Shown here: positions 45,654 through 54,489 of the stretch, in pieces
Layout: every line of letters starts with the position of its first letter
How positions within the stretch are numbered: position 1 is the first letter of the stretch
Assembly: GCF_022059845.1 (NCBI RefSeq)
Contig: NZ_CP091851.1
Coordinates: 3,410,001-3,474,000, forward strand
Direction: 5' to 3'
From: Terrirubrum flagellatum
GTDB taxonomy: Bacteria; Pseudomonadota; Alphaproteobacteria; Rhizobiales; Beijerinckiaceae
Length of the DNA stretch: 64,000 nt
Notes under the pieces: model-generated
Told to the model about the DNA's origin: nothing
The model's input: the letters and a program-made list of their open reading frames with translations, nothing else
Database searches by the model: none
Translations under genes and position numbers: made by a program

Positions 45654-46826
45654 ATGAACGGATTGAGTGCTCATATCGCCGAGGACGTTACCGAGATTCT
45701 GTCGAACCTCGTGGCCTTTCCAACCATCAGCGCGTCTTCGAATCATGACATCAACGCCTATATCGAACAGTACGCACAGCCCTTCGGCGCGCGAGCCAGG
45801 CGATTTCCGAACAAGGCCGGAGACAAGGCGAATCTTCTTCTGAGCATCGGTCCGGATGCGCCAGGCGGCCTCGTATTCAGCGGCCATACCGATGTCGTTC
45901 CAACCGAAGGGCAGGCCTGGACCGGCGATCCCTGGAGAATGCGAAAAACTGACGGCAAGCTGGTCGGCCGCGGCGCCACCGACATGAAGGGCTTTCTCGC
46001 CTGCTGCCTTGCGGCCCTGCCCGCCATTGCATCAAAGCCGCTCGCGAAGCCGATCCATCTCGCCTTTTCCTATGACGAAGAGGTGGGATGCAGCGGCGTC
46101 GGCGATATGGCCGAATGGATCGGCAGAAGCAGTCTTGCGCCGCGCCTCGCGATTATCGGCGAAGCCACGAGCATGGATCTTGTGTCAGCGCATAAGGGCG
46201 GGCTGATCGGCTGGACAACAGTCACGGGCAAGCCGGGTCATTCATCTCAGCCCGATCGTTATGTGAACGCCGTAATGATCGCCGCCGACCTCATCGCGTT
46301 CATCAATACGATCCGCGCCGATATGCGAAACGGGCCGACCTTCGAGGGCCTCGATCCGCCCTACTCCACCATTCAGGTCAACCAGATCTCAGGCGGGTTG
46401 CACGGCAACATCGTCGCCGAGCAATGCCGCTTCTTCTGGGAAATGCGCATCATCCCGGGTGAAAGCGACATGGCTGTGCTCAATCGCATGCAGGACTTCG
46501 CGCGGGAGAAGCTAGAGCCGGCGATGAAGGCCATCGATCCCACGACCGGGATCTCGATCGATGTGATGGCGCGCATTCCCGGACTGAAGCCTAATGACGA
46601 CTCGACGCTGGAAGCTGAATTGCTGCGCTTGCTCAACAGGCGCTCTTCTCGTGCGGTTCCCTATGGCACCGAGGCCGGCATCTTTCAGGCGAATGGCGTT
46701 CCAGCGGTCGTGATCGGACCGGGCGATATTGCGGACGCGCATCAGCCCGACGAGTCGATTTCGATCGACGCGCTCGTCGACTGCGTTGGCTTTCTCACCC
46801 GAGTCGCCGAATCCTGTCAGACGTGA
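45654..46826 (+). CDS. M20 deacylase, acetylornithine deacetylase (ArgE)-like
   Basis: The 390-residue protein shows the ArgE/DapE catalytic set: H78 and D80 in FSGHTDVVP, D110 in GRGATDMKG, E142/E143 in SYDEEVGCSG, E in IGEATSM and the late His in DAHQPDES. The ArgE-type C-terminus GTEAGIFQANGVPAVVIGPGD is clear. It lies 38 nt after the ATPase gene, outside any arginine operon, so it more likely deacylates an N-acyl amino acid imported by the transporter, releasing the free amino acid for the aminotransferase. This functional role is inference. Confidence 0.85.
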   Translation: MNGLSAHIAEDVTEILSNLVAFPTISASSNHDINAYIEQYAQPFGARARRFPNKAGDKANLLLSIGPDAPGGLVFSGHTDVVPTEGQAWTGDPWRMRKTDGKLVGRGATDMKGFLACCLAALPAIASKPLAKPIHLAFSYDEEVGCSGVGDMAEWIGRSSLAPRLAIIGEATSMDLVSAHKGGLIGWTTVTGKPGHSSQPDRYVNAVMIAADLIAFINTIRADMRNGPTFEGLDPPYSTIQVNQISGGLHGNIVAEQCRFFWEMRIIPGESDMAVLNRMQDFAREKLEPAMKAIDPTTGISIDVMARIPGLKPNDDSTLEAELLRLLNRRSSRAVPYGTEAGIFQANGVPAVVIGPGDIADAHQPDESISIDALVDCVGFLTRVAESCQT

Positions 46827-46843
46827 CCGGAAGGAGATTTCGC

Positions 46844-47767
46844 GTGAATCTTAAATTTCTGGAGACGTTCTTCTGGCTGGCGAAACTGCGCAATTTCAGC
46901 GTCACGGCTGAACGGCTCAACACCACGCAGCCTGCCATTTCTTCGCGGCTGCGTGCGCTCGAGGACCAGCTCGGCGTCGAGCTCCTCTTTCGCACGACGC
47001 GCGAGGTTCATCTCACACCAGCCGGCATCGGCCTTCTTCGTCATGTTGAGGCGATCCTCGAGGAGATGAGACAGATCAGGGAGCGGCTTGGTCTCGATGG
47101 CGACATCGCCGGCGTCGTGCGCATCGGCGTCGTTGATGCGATTGTCCGAACATGGTTGCCGACGTTGTTCGAGCTGCTGCGCGAGCGCCATCCGCTGCTA
47201 TCGCTTGAAGTCACCGTCGACACCACGCTTCAGCTCGCGCGCGCTTTACGCGAAGGCGATCTCCATCTGGTGATCGCCATCGAGCCGGTCTCCGGCGAGC
47301 ATCTGGCGAGCGCCCCGATTTGCAGCTACGCTATGGGCTGGGTGTGCCGCCCTGACATGATCACGGCAGGCAAACGTTACGAGCCGTCCGACATCGCCGC
47401 GCTGCCGCTCATCACTTACCCGCCGCAGACTCCTCCATCACGTCTCATCGCGGACTATTTCCAGGACTTAAATCTGAGCCGCGCGCGCACCAGCGCTTCG
47501 AATTCGATGTCGACGATGATTGAGCTCGCGGCAGATGGGCTCGGAGTCGCTGCCGTGCCGCCCGTCTGCGTCGAGCGCGAGATTTCCGAAGGTCGTCTCG
47601 CTGCGATCGAGAGCGCGCGCGCCTTCCCGCCGCTGACCTTTGTTGCTTCGTACCGCTCCGTTCCCAGCCATGCCGCAATTACGGCGACGCTCGAGGCTTG
47701 CAGGGCGGCGGCTGCCGCGTTCTGCTCCACGCGTCCGTCGGACGCCGCTTGCGTGACCAATTTATAA
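46844..47767 (+). CDS. LysR-family transcriptional regulator
   Basis: I chose GTG 46844 (307 residues), because GGAAGGAGA sits 7 nt upstream; the frame also opens at a GTG overlapping the previous stop (46823). The N-terminal helix-turn-helix reads NFSVTAERLNTTQPAISSRL, followed by FRTTREVHLTPAG. Residues about 90-300 form the effector domain. It is in the same direction as the cluster upstream and the transporter downstream, so its targets could be either. Confidence 0.88.
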   Translation: MNLKFLETFFWLAKLRNFSVTAERLNTTQPAISSRLRALEDQLGVELLFRTTREVHLTPAGIGLLRHVEAILEEMRQIRERLGLDGDIAGVVRIGVVDAIVRTWLPTLFELLRERHPLLSLEVTVDTTLQLARALREGDLHLVIAIEPVSGEHLASAPICSYAMGWVCRPDMITAGKRYEPSDIAALPLITYPPQTPPSRLIADYFQDLNLSRARTSASNSMSTMIELAADGLGVAAVPPVCVEREISEGRLAAIESARAFPPLTFVASYRSVPSHAAITATLEACRAAAAAFCSTRPSDAACVTNL

Positions 47768-47781
47768 AATTTCCCTATGAA
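47753..47781 (+). promoter_or_regulatory. AT-rich possible promoter after the LysR gene
   Basis: GTGACC (47753-47758), a 17-nt spacer and TATGAA (47776-47781) form a weak sigma-70-like site at the LysR 3' end, 78 nt before the DUF3830 gene. The patch 47760-47800 is clearly AT-rich against its surroundings. A promoter for the DUF3830/transporter genes here would be sensible. Confidence 0.28.
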
Positions 47782-47858
47782 TAACCCGGAAAGTATCTAT
47801 TGGACAGAAATAAGCGCTTTGATCGAAGCTGGCGTGACCAACCTCCCGGAAGCGCCTC

Positions 47859-48335
47859 ATGACTGGCCGTCGCATCTATCTCGAATTCACCGAAAGCCGG
47901 ACGCGAGGCATCCTGGATTTCTATGAAGAATTCGCTCCCGTCACCTGCGACACGATCTGGACCGCGCTCGCGAGACCAATCCGCGTCACTGTATTTCACG
48001 CCATGTTCGCCGGTCCTGAAATCATGACCGGCCTCGAGGGAGAGGCGCGCAACTTCGATCCCTCGAAAATCCCGCTGGAGAACCAGACCGTGACTCCCGG
48101 CAAGGGCGAGATGCTGTGGTACTATCAGGGCAAGAACAGCATGAAGGGCCTCACCGACGAATTGTGGGAGCTCGGCATGTTCTATGACAATGGCGGCCGC
48201 ACGTTTGGTCCCCTTGGCTGGACGCCGGTGAACATCTTCGCCGTCATGAATGAGGGACTCGACAAGATCGCCGAAGAATGCCGGGGCATCCGCATGACGG
48301 GAGCGAAGACGATCGAGATCGGACGCGTCGCCTGA
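47859..48335 (+). CDS. DUF3830 family protein (cyclophilin-like fold)
   Basis: The 158-residue protein matches DUF3830 by IYLEFTESRTRGIL at the start and the blocks HAMFAGPEI and NQTVTPGKGEMLWYY. The family is thought to have a cyclophilin-like barrel but has no assigned reaction. No signal peptide is visible, so it is cytoplasmic. It lies 91 nt after the LysR gene and 49 nt before a Tat-exported binding protein of a PotDBCA-type importer, and is probably in that operon. Its role may be tied to the imported molecule. Confidence 0.75.
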   Translation: MTGRRIYLEFTESRTRGILDFYEEFAPVTCDTIWTALARPIRVTVFHAMFAGPEIMTGLEGEARNFDPSKIPLENQTVTPGKGEMLWYYQGKNSMKGLTDELWELGMFYDNGGRTFGPLGWTPVNIFAVMNEGLDKIAEECRGIRMTGAKTIEIGRVA

Positions 48336-48384
48336 ACGGTCGCAGCGAATTTGATTTGCGCGAATTGGATTTGCACGAGAGGGG

Positions 48385-49425
48385 ATGAACATGCTGTCAC
48401 GCCGCACGCTGCTTGGATCGACCGCCGCATTCGCACTCGCCTCGCCGGCCGTCGCGCAGCAAAAGACGCTGGTGATCAATTCCTTCGGCGGCGCCTACGA
48501 AACAACCCACCGCAAAGCAGTCATTGACGCCTTCGAGAGGCAGAACAACGTCAAGATCAATGTGGTCACAGTTTATTCGGCCGACGCGCTCGCGCAGCTG
48601 CGCGCCCAGAAATCGGCGCCGCAATTCGATGTGATCCACTTTTCCGGCGGACAGGAAGCGGTCGCGGCGAAGGAAGGTCTGCTTGAGAAGATGTCGCCGG
48701 CGGACCTGCCGACGAACGGCAAGAGCCTTTATCCGTTTGCGACCGCCGGCCTCGAGCGTGGCGAAGGGCCGGTGATGCAGGTCGCCGCCATGGGCCTCAT
48801 CTACCAGACCGAGAAGGTGAAGCCGACGCCGACGAGCTGGAAGGACGTGCTTGATGCAAAATTCAAGGGCCACATCGTCCTGACTGACTTCTCGAACAGC
48901 TATGGGCTGCTTAGCGCGCTGATGCTGAATCAGGCGCTTGGCGGCACGCTCGACAATGTCGATCCCGGCTTCAAGGCGCTGCAGAGCGTCATCAAGGACG
49001 CGACCGTGATTTCACGCTCGCCTGATATCCAACTCAATTTCGCGCAGAATGATGCTTGGCTCGCGCCCTATGCGCAGGACTATGCTTACGCCTTGCGCAA
49101 GGCCGGCGTGCCGGCGAAATTCGTTCCGCCACAGGAAGGCGTCGCCGGGTCGCTAATCACGATCAACGCGGTCGCCGGTCGCCCCAATCGCGATCTTGCG
49201 ATGAAGTTCATCGACTTCTCGCTGCGCGCCGAGGCGCAGGAGATGTGGGCGAAGGATTTGCGATATTCGCCTGTTAACAAGGATCTCAAGCTCGACCCCG
49301 AGACGGCTGGCGATGTCATTTATGGCGAAGAGGCTGTGAAGAAGCTCGTGGTGTTTGATCCGATCAAGATCGGCGAGAAGCGGCAGGGCTGGGTCAATCA
49401 ATGGAATCGCATGATCGGCAAGTGA
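48385..49425 (+). CDS. ABC substrate-binding protein, PotD-like, Tat-exported
   Basis: The 346-residue protein starts at ATG 48385 or ATG 48391; GAGAGGGG lies just upstream. The N-terminus LSRRTLLGSTAAFALA is a twin-arginine signal with cleavage near AVAQ. The mature protein begins with VINSFGGAYETTHRKAV, typical of the spermidine/putrescine-binding superfamily in Alphaproteobacteria. Later blocks include HIVLTDFSNSYGLL. It heads a four-gene importer. Many such proteins bind compounds other than polyamines, so I do not assign cargo. Confidence 0.85.
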   Translation: MNMLSRRTLLGSTAAFALASPAVAQQKTLVINSFGGAYETTHRKAVIDAFERQNNVKINVVTVYSADALAQLRAQKSAPQFDVIHFSGGQEAVAAKEGLLEKMSPADLPTNGKSLYPFATAGLERGEGPVMQVAAMGLIYQTEKVKPTPTSWKDVLDAKFKGHIVLTDFSNSYGLLSALMLNQALGGTLDNVDPGFKALQSVIKDATVISRSPDIQLNFAQNDAWLAPYAQDYAYALRKAGVPAKFVPPQEGVAGSLITINAVAGRPNRDLAMKFIDFSLRAEAQEMWAKDLRYSPVNKDLKLDPETAGDVIYGEEAVKKLVVFDPIKIGEKRQGWVNQWNRMIGK

Positions 49426-49447
49426 TCGTGAAGTTCGCCACCTTATC

Positions 49448-50296
49448 GTGACGACGCCTGCGCATCGAAAGCTCGAGCCCCCGCTGCTGCTGACGCCGGG
49501 CGTCATTGCGCTAACGGCCGCGTTCCTTCTGCCTGTCGCGCAAGTGATCGCCTACGCCTTCTTTCGCGACGGCTCCTTCTCCTGGAGCGCCATCGATCTC
49601 ACGCCCTGGAAACGCCTGTTCGAGGATGACTATCATCTCTTCGTCGGGCTGCGCACATTACGGCTCGGGCTGATCGTCACCGCGCTCAGTCTCCTGCTCG
49701 GCTATCCCCTCGCGCTGATCATCGAAAGCGCGTCCCAGCGGTTGAAGACGCTGCTGCTCCTCGCACTCATCCTGCCGCTCATGACGAGCGTGGTCGTCAG
49801 AACATTTGGCTGGCTGGTGATCCTCGGACGCGGCGGCCCGATTGCGCGCTTTCTGCGCGATCAAGGGTTGGTCGCGAACAATTTCCAACTCGCTTACACC
49901 GAGACCGGCGTCGTGCTGGCGATGACGCAGGTGCTTCTCCCCTACATGGTTCTTGTGCTGGTCGGCGTGCTCGCTCAGATCGACAAGAGGCTGATCGAAG
50001 CCGCACGCACCATGGGCGCGGGATCGCGCGCGACGCTGACAAACGTCGTCATCCCGCTTTCTCTTCCCGGCATCCTCGCCGGATCGGTTCTCGTTTTCGC
50101 TGTCACGATCAGTTCCTTCATCACCCCCGTGGTGATCGGTGGGTTGAAGCTGCCTGTGCTGGCCTCGGGAGTGTATCACTCCGCCATTTCCTACAATGAC
50201 TGGCCGCTCGCCGCGGCGCAGGCGACGGCGCTCTTTGTCGTTGTCGTCGTGATCCTCCTGCCCTACGCCTTGAGCACGCGAAAAGAAGCTCGATGA
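49448..50296 (+). CDS. ABC permease, PotB type
   Basis: The 282-residue protein begins at GTG 49448, 22 nt after the binding-protein stop. Six membrane segments are predictable, with a periplasmic part after the first (FFRDGSFSWSAI) and the EAA loop IEAARTMGAGSRATLTNV. It overlaps the PotC-type gene by 4 nt (ATGA), giving coupled translation. Confidence 0.9.
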   Translation: MTTPAHRKLEPPLLLTPGVIALTAAFLLPVAQVIAYAFFRDGSFSWSAIDLTPWKRLFEDDYHLFVGLRTLRLGLIVTALSLLLGYPLALIIESASQRLKTLLLLALILPLMTSVVVRTFGWLVILGRGGPIARFLRDQGLVANNFQLAYTETGVVLAMTQVLLPYMVLVLVGVLAQIDKRLIEAARTMGAGSRATLTNVVIPLSLPGILAGSVLVFAVTISSFITPVVIGGLKLPVLASGVYHSAISYNDWPLAAAQATALFVVVVVILLPYALSTRKEAR

Positions 50297-51093
50297 ATCT
50301 CGGCCTCCCCATTTCTTTGCGAGCAGCTGCCGTTGCGTTCGTCTGCCTCATCATCATTTTCCTGCTCGCGCCGCTTGTTGTCGTGATGGCCGCTTCGCTG
50401 TCTGCGGGAGGCTATCTCGTTTTTCCGCCGCAAGGCCGCTCGTTTAGATGGTATGCTGAAGTGCTGAGCGACCGCCGCTACCAGGAGGCTCTCGCGACAA
50501 GCGCCTGGATCGCAATCATTGCGACAGCGATCTCTGCGCCGCTTGGAACCGCCGCTGCGATCGCATTGACGCGATTCGACTTTCGAGGGCGAGCGGCCAC
50601 GCAGGTGCTGTTCCTGTCGCCACTTTTCTTTCCGACGATCGTGGTCGCGATTGGTCTTCTCATCATGGCGTCGCGCGCGCTCGGCGGCTCCTCAGTCGGC
50701 GTGATCGTCGCTGGGCACGTCGCGCTCGCTATTCCTTTCGTCGTCCGCGCCGTCGGAGCAGTCCTCGAAGGCGTCGACCGCTCGACGGATGAGGCGGCGC
50801 GCGTCATGGGCGCGCGATGGTGGCAGAGATATCTCTTGGTGACACTCCCGCAATGCTCGTCCGGAATTCTCGCCGGCGCGCTGCTGGCCTTTCTCGTGTC
50901 GTTCGACGACGCGGTGCTCATCCTCTTTCTGCGCACGCCAGCAATCGACACATTGCCGCTGCGAATCTATTCGAGCCTGGAATTCAGCCCGGACCCCGGC
51001 GTCGCAGCAGCGTCGACGCTCCTCATCATAATGGCGGCGTTCATCGTGCTTGCGAGCGAGCGCCTTCTCGCCGGCCGGCGCGCGATCGGATAG
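50293..51093 (+). CDS. ABC permease, PotC type
   Basis: The 266-residue protein has an opening hydrophobic span (VAFVCLIIIFLLAPLVVVMA), the phrase VFPPQGRSFRWYAEVL and the EAA loop DEAARVMGARWWQRYLLV, where two Trp replace the usual residues. Its stop is 4 nt before the ATPase start. It forms the second half of the membrane channel. Confidence 0.9.
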   Translation: MNLGLPISLRAAAVAFVCLIIIFLLAPLVVVMAASLSAGGYLVFPPQGRSFRWYAEVLSDRRYQEALATSAWIAIIATAISAPLGTAAAIALTRFDFRGRAATQVLFLSPLFFPTIVVAIGLLIMASRALGGSSVGVIVAGHVALAIPFVVRAVGAVLEGVDRSTDEAARVMGARWWQRYLLVTLPQCSSGILAGALLAFLVSFDDAVLILFLRTPAIDTLPLRIYSSLEFSPDPGVAAASTLLIIMAAFIVLASERLLAGRRAIG

Positions 51094-51097
51094 CGCC

Positions 51098-52159
51098 ATG
51101 GCTGATGTCGTCATCCGGAACGTGTCGAAGCATTTCGGCAGGGTTCATGCGCTGAAGAGCGTCGATCTTTCCGTGGCCGATGGCAGCTTCATCGCCCTTA
51201 TGGGCCCTTCGGGATGCGGGAAGACGACGTTGCTTCGCGCGATCTCCGGCCTCGAACTTGCAGACGGCGGAACGATCGCCATTGGCGGCGAGGATGTGAC
51301 CGCGATGCCGCCTGAAAAGCGCAATATCGGGCTGATGTTCCAGTCCTACGCGCTGTTTCCGCATATGACGGTCGCGCAAAATCTGGCCTTTCCCATGAGG
51401 ATGCGGCGCGGCTACGACGCGGCGGAGCGTGAAAGACGGATCAAGCGTGCGCTCGATCTTGTGCGATTGCCTGATGTGCGCGATCGCTATCCCAGACAGA
51501 TGTCCGGCGGCCAGCAGCAGCGCGTGGCTTTTGCGCGCGCGCTCATCGACGAGCCGAGCGTGCTTCTTCTCGATGAGCCACTTTCCAATCTCGACGCGCG
51601 CCTGCGCGACGACATGCAGATAGAATTGATCGAACTCAGGCGGCAGGTGCCGATCACGACCATTCTCGTGACGCATGATCAGACGGAAGGCCTAACTCTC
51701 GCTGATGAAATCGTCGTCATGCGAGACGGAAGCATCGAGCAGGCCGGCCCGCCGCGAGCTGTCTATGCGAACCCGGCTAATTCCTTCGTCGCTGACTTTC
51801 TCGGCGGGGCCAACCTCGCGCCGGTCCACAGCATCAGGCAGGAAGCAGGCGGCTGGCGCGCGCAGACGGCGGAGGGTGAGACGATCTCCGTTCCCGCGCC
51901 GCAGCAGCACATGGACGAGGGCGTGCTGATGATCCGACAGGAGGATCTGCGCCTGCTGCCGCGTGACGAAGCCGCCGAAGTTTCGAGCGCCGCGCGCATC
52001 GCCGCCGTCGCTTATCGCGGCCAGTCGACGCAGATCGCCGTCGATGCCCTTGGCCAGCGCCTCAGGTTGCACGGCGCGGCCGATATCTCTGTCAGCGTGG
52101 GAGACACGGTGCGCATCGGCTGGCGCCTTGCCGACGCACGGTTGCTGCCATCAGGTTGA
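51098..52159 (+). CDS. ABC ATPase, PotA type
   Basis: I chose ATG 51098 (353 residues) immediately after the permease stop; upstream codons belong to the permease frame overlap. NBD motifs: Walker A GPSGCGKTT, Q-loop FQSYALFPH, signature MSGGQQQR, Walker B LLLDEPLSNLD, switch THDQTEGL. Residues about 240-353 form the TOBE regulatory domain. It is the last gene of the importer and is convergent with the ferredoxin gene. Confidence 0.9.
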   Translation: MADVVIRNVSKHFGRVHALKSVDLSVADGSFIALMGPSGCGKTTLLRAISGLELADGGTIAIGGEDVTAMPPEKRNIGLMFQSYALFPHMTVAQNLAFPMRMRRGYDAAERERRIKRALDLVRLPDVRDRYPRQMSGGQQQRVAFARALIDEPSVLLLDEPLSNLDARLRDDMQIELIELRRQVPITTILVTHDQTEGLTLADEIVVMRDGSIEQAGPPRAVYANPANSFVADFLGGANLAPVHSIRQEAGGWRAQTAEGETISVPAPQQHMDEGVLMIRQEDLRLLPRDEAAEVSSAARIAAVAYRGQSTQIAVDALGQRLRLHGAADISVSVGDTVRIGWRLADARLLPSG

Positions 52160-52164
52160 ACGTC

Positions 52165-52185
52165 ACGCCGACACATCTGCGGCGT
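52165..52185. terminator. Small hairpin between convergent operons
   Basis: A 6-bp perfect stem (ACGCCG at 52165-52170, CGGCGT at 52180-52185) with a 9-nt loop lies 5 nt after the ATPase stop and 24 nt from the ferredoxin stop. There is no T-run. It is the only terminator-like structure seen here and is weak. Confidence 0.3.
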
Positions 52186-52209
52186 TCCAAAACGTGCGGC
52201 CGCGAGGCG

Positions 52210-52539
52210 TCAACAGGTTTTGTGCAACTGCGCGACGACGGGATGATCGCAATTGGTGGTAAAGCGCGGCGATGCGCCGCCAGGCGATCCCCAGCCCGTC
52301 ACATCCGGGCCGAAGAAATCGCGATTGATCTCCAACCATTCGAGTTTGTCGTCTGGCAGCCGATCATCCGCATGGATCGCCGCGACAGGGCACACGGTTT
52401 CGCATAGCCCGCAATCGATGCACTCGTCAGGATGAATATAGAGCGTGCGACCGCCTTCGTAGATGCAATCCACAGGGCACACCTTCAGGCAAGCCTTGTC
52501 TTTCACATCGATGCAGGCGTCCGTGATCACGAAGGGCAT
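52210..52539 (-). CDS. 7Fe-type ferredoxin (FdxA-like)
   Basis: The true start is ATG 52539, 1 nt after the hydratase stop; the longer open frame upstream is a shadow of that gene. The 109-residue protein has C9, C17, C21, C25, C40, C43, C46 and C50. By comparison with Azotobacter ferredoxin I, C9/C17/C50 would bind the 3Fe-4S cluster and C21/C40/C43/C46 the 4Fe-4S cluster. The non-ligand Cys that follows the first one by three positions in that protein is Val here. The C-terminal tail (about 45 residues) ends in Cys. It is the last gene of a leftward operon and may accept electrons from the FAD oxidoreductase. Confidence 0.85.
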   Translation of the reverse strand: MPFVITDACIDVKDKACLKVCPVDCIYEGGRTLYIHPDECIDCGLCETVCPVAAIHADDRLPDDKLEWLEINRDFFGPDVTGWGSPGGASPRFTTNCDHPVVAQLHKTC

Positions 52540-52540
52540 T

Positions 52541-53317
52541 TTAGCGCCCCTTCCAGACAGGCTTCCGCTTTTCGACGAAGGCGCGCACGCCCTCGCTCGA
52601 GTCTTCGGAGCCGAGCGCCTCGACCAGCGCCGGCAGACGCGCCGCCTGCGCTTCGGCGGCTGTGAGATGCGCCGTGCGCCGCGCAACCTGCTTGATCGCC
52701 CGCACCGAAAGCGGCGCGCAGGCGAGAATATCCGCAAGCCAGCGGTCGACGACGGCGTCGAGTTCCGCGCGCGGCGCAACTTCGTTCACGAGACCGTAGG
52801 ACAGGGCCTCGCGCGCGGATATGCGCTTGCCAGTGAGCAGCATGCCCATCGCATAACGGAACGGGATTTGCCGCTGCAGCAAGGTCATTCCGCCATCGAG
52901 CGGCATGCGGCCGACACGCGCCTCGGGCAAGCCGAACGTCGCTTCTTCCGCAGCGATGACGATATCGCAGCCGAGAACCATCTCGAAGCCGCCGCCGATC
53001 GCGTGGCCGTTGACGCGCGCGATCACGGGAACATCCAATGTCTCTCGTAGCGCGATGCCGCCGAAGCCGCCGGGCCGCGGCATCGCCCAATATTCGAGGC
53101 CCGATGCGCCGCTGCCGCCCTTCATGTCGGCGCCCGTCGAAAATGCGCGATCGCCTGCGCCAGTCAGCACCACCGCGCGCACATCGCGATCGCTCTCAAT
53201 GCGCGCCCAGATCGCCTGCAATTCTTTCTCGCTCGCGGCGTCGATCGCGTTCAGCACCTCAGGCCGATCGATCGTCACCCGCGCGACGTGATCGGCGATG
53301 ACGCAGGTGATCGGCAT
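52541..53317 (-). CDS. Enoyl-CoA hydratase/isomerase
   Basis: The 258-residue crotonase-fold protein has the oxyanion-hole region FSTGADMKGG and GHAIGGGFEMVLGCDI. The two catalytic glutamates of enoyl-CoA hydratase are both present by alignment, as E112 (GGGFE) and E132 (LPEARVG). It should hydrate a 2-enoyl-CoA or hydrolyse/isomerise a related thioester. Its ATG shares one base with the CoA-transferase stop (TAATG), and only 1 nt separates it from ferredoxin. Its substrate is probably the CoA ester made by that transferase. Confidence 0.86.
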   Translation of the reverse strand: MPITCVIADHVARVTIDRPEVLNAIDAASEKELQAIWARIESDRDVRAVVLTGAGDRAFSTGADMKGGSGASGLEYWAMPRPGGFGGIALRETLDVPVIARVNGHAIGGGFEMVLGCDIVIAAEEATFGLPEARVGRMPLDGGMTLLQRQIPFRYAMGMLLTGKRISAREALSYGLVNEVAPRAELDAVVDRWLADILACAPLSVRAIKQVARRTAHLTAAEAQAARLPALVEALGSEDSSEGVRAFVEKRKPVWKGR

Positions 53318-54489
53318 TATTCCGCAGCCTCGCGCTTCACCGCCGTGACTTCAGCGCGCACCGCATCCGTATGCCGGCCGAGCGCGGCCGGCGGAATGCG
53401 GATCGAGACCGGCGCATCAGTCATATGGATCGGCGACCCCACCACGCGCACGCGCTCGGTTTCGCCATCAGCCTCCATGATCATGCCATTGATCACGGCC
53501 TGCTCGTCGGCAAGCGCTTCCGCAAGCGAACGCACCGGAGCGCAAAGAAGGTCCTGCTCCTCGAGCCGCGCTAGCCAATAGGCTGTCGTGTTCGTCTTGA
53601 AGCGCTCCTTGAAGATCGTCTGCAGCGCCTTCTTGTTCGCGACCCAGGATGCGAAATCCTTGAAGCGATCCTGCTTCCCGAGATGATCGATCTCAAGCGC
53701 TTTGCTGATGTCGCCGAGCGGATCGGCCTTGAAGGCGCCGACCATGACGAGCGCGCCATCCGACGTCGCGAACACGCCGGAGAGCGGCATCGCGCCCCAG
53801 TTCACCTCGCGGCCACGCATGAGATGCGCGCAGGCTTCCTGCGTCTGCGCCGCCAGCATGGAGTCGAGTAGCGACACGGAAATCTGCTGCCCCCGCCCGG
53901 TTTTCTCGCGTTGAAGCAATGCGAGAAGAACGCCCTGCACCATATGCATTCCCGCGGAATAATCCGCGAAAGTTGTAGCGTTCACGCTCAGAGGCTCGTC
54001 GTCATTGGAGCGGCGATACATGACGCCGCTCATCGCCTGCGCGAGAACGTCTTGCCCGCCCTTGTGCGAATAAGGCCCTGTCAAACCAAAACCGGTGCCG
54101 ACCGCATAGATGATGCGCGGATTGATCTTGCTCAGCGCTTCGTAACCGAAGCCCATACGCTCCATGACGCCGGCGCGGAAATTATTGACAACCACATCGG
54201 CCGTCTCCGCGAGCTTGAGAACAAGCTTCTTGTCCTCGTCCTTGCGCAGATCAAGCACCACCGAACGCTTGTTGCGGTTGAGCGAGCAGAATACCGGGCC
54301 GACAAGACCGGCCGGATCGTTTGGAAACGACGTGCGTGACAGATCGCCCGTACCCGGCTTCTCAATCTTGATGACGTCAGCGCCATAGTCCGCCAGCATC
54401 TGCGTGGCGACCGGCCCCATCATCACCTGCGTGAAATCGATCACCCTGACGCCTTGCAGCGGCAGGGGCGTGGAAGATTGATGGCTCAC
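53317..54489 (-). CDS. Class III (CaiB/BaiF) acyl-CoA transferase
   Basis: The 390-residue protein carries the family blocks RVIDFTQVMMGPVATQMLADYGADVIKIE and NRNKRSVVLDL. The catalytic aspartate is D176 in TTFADYSAGMH, which corresponds to D169 of formyl-CoA transferase. The enzyme moves CoA from a donor thioester to a carboxylic acid via an enzyme anhydride. It overlaps the FAD oxidoreductase gene by 4 nt upstream and the hydratase gene by 1 nt downstream. In this operon it would activate the imported acid. Confidence 0.88.
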   Translation of the reverse strand: MSHQSSTPLPLQGVRVIDFTQVMMGPVATQMLADYGADVIKIEKPGTGDLSRTSFPNDPAGLVGPVFCSLNRNKRSVVLDLRKDEDKKLVLKLAETADVVVNNFRAGVMERMGFGYEALSKINPRIIYAVGTGFGLTGPYSHKGGQDVLAQAMSGVMYRRSNDDEPLSVNATTFADYSAGMHMVQGVLLALLQREKTGRGQQISVSLLDSMLAAQTQEACAHLMRGREVNWGAMPLSGVFATSDGALVMVGAFKADPLGDISKALEIDHLGKQDRFKDFASWVANKKALQTIFKERFKTNTTAYWLARLEEQDLLCAPVRSLAEALADEQAVINGMIMEADGETERVRVVGSPIHMTDAPVSIRIPPAALGRHTDAVRAEVTAVKREAAE

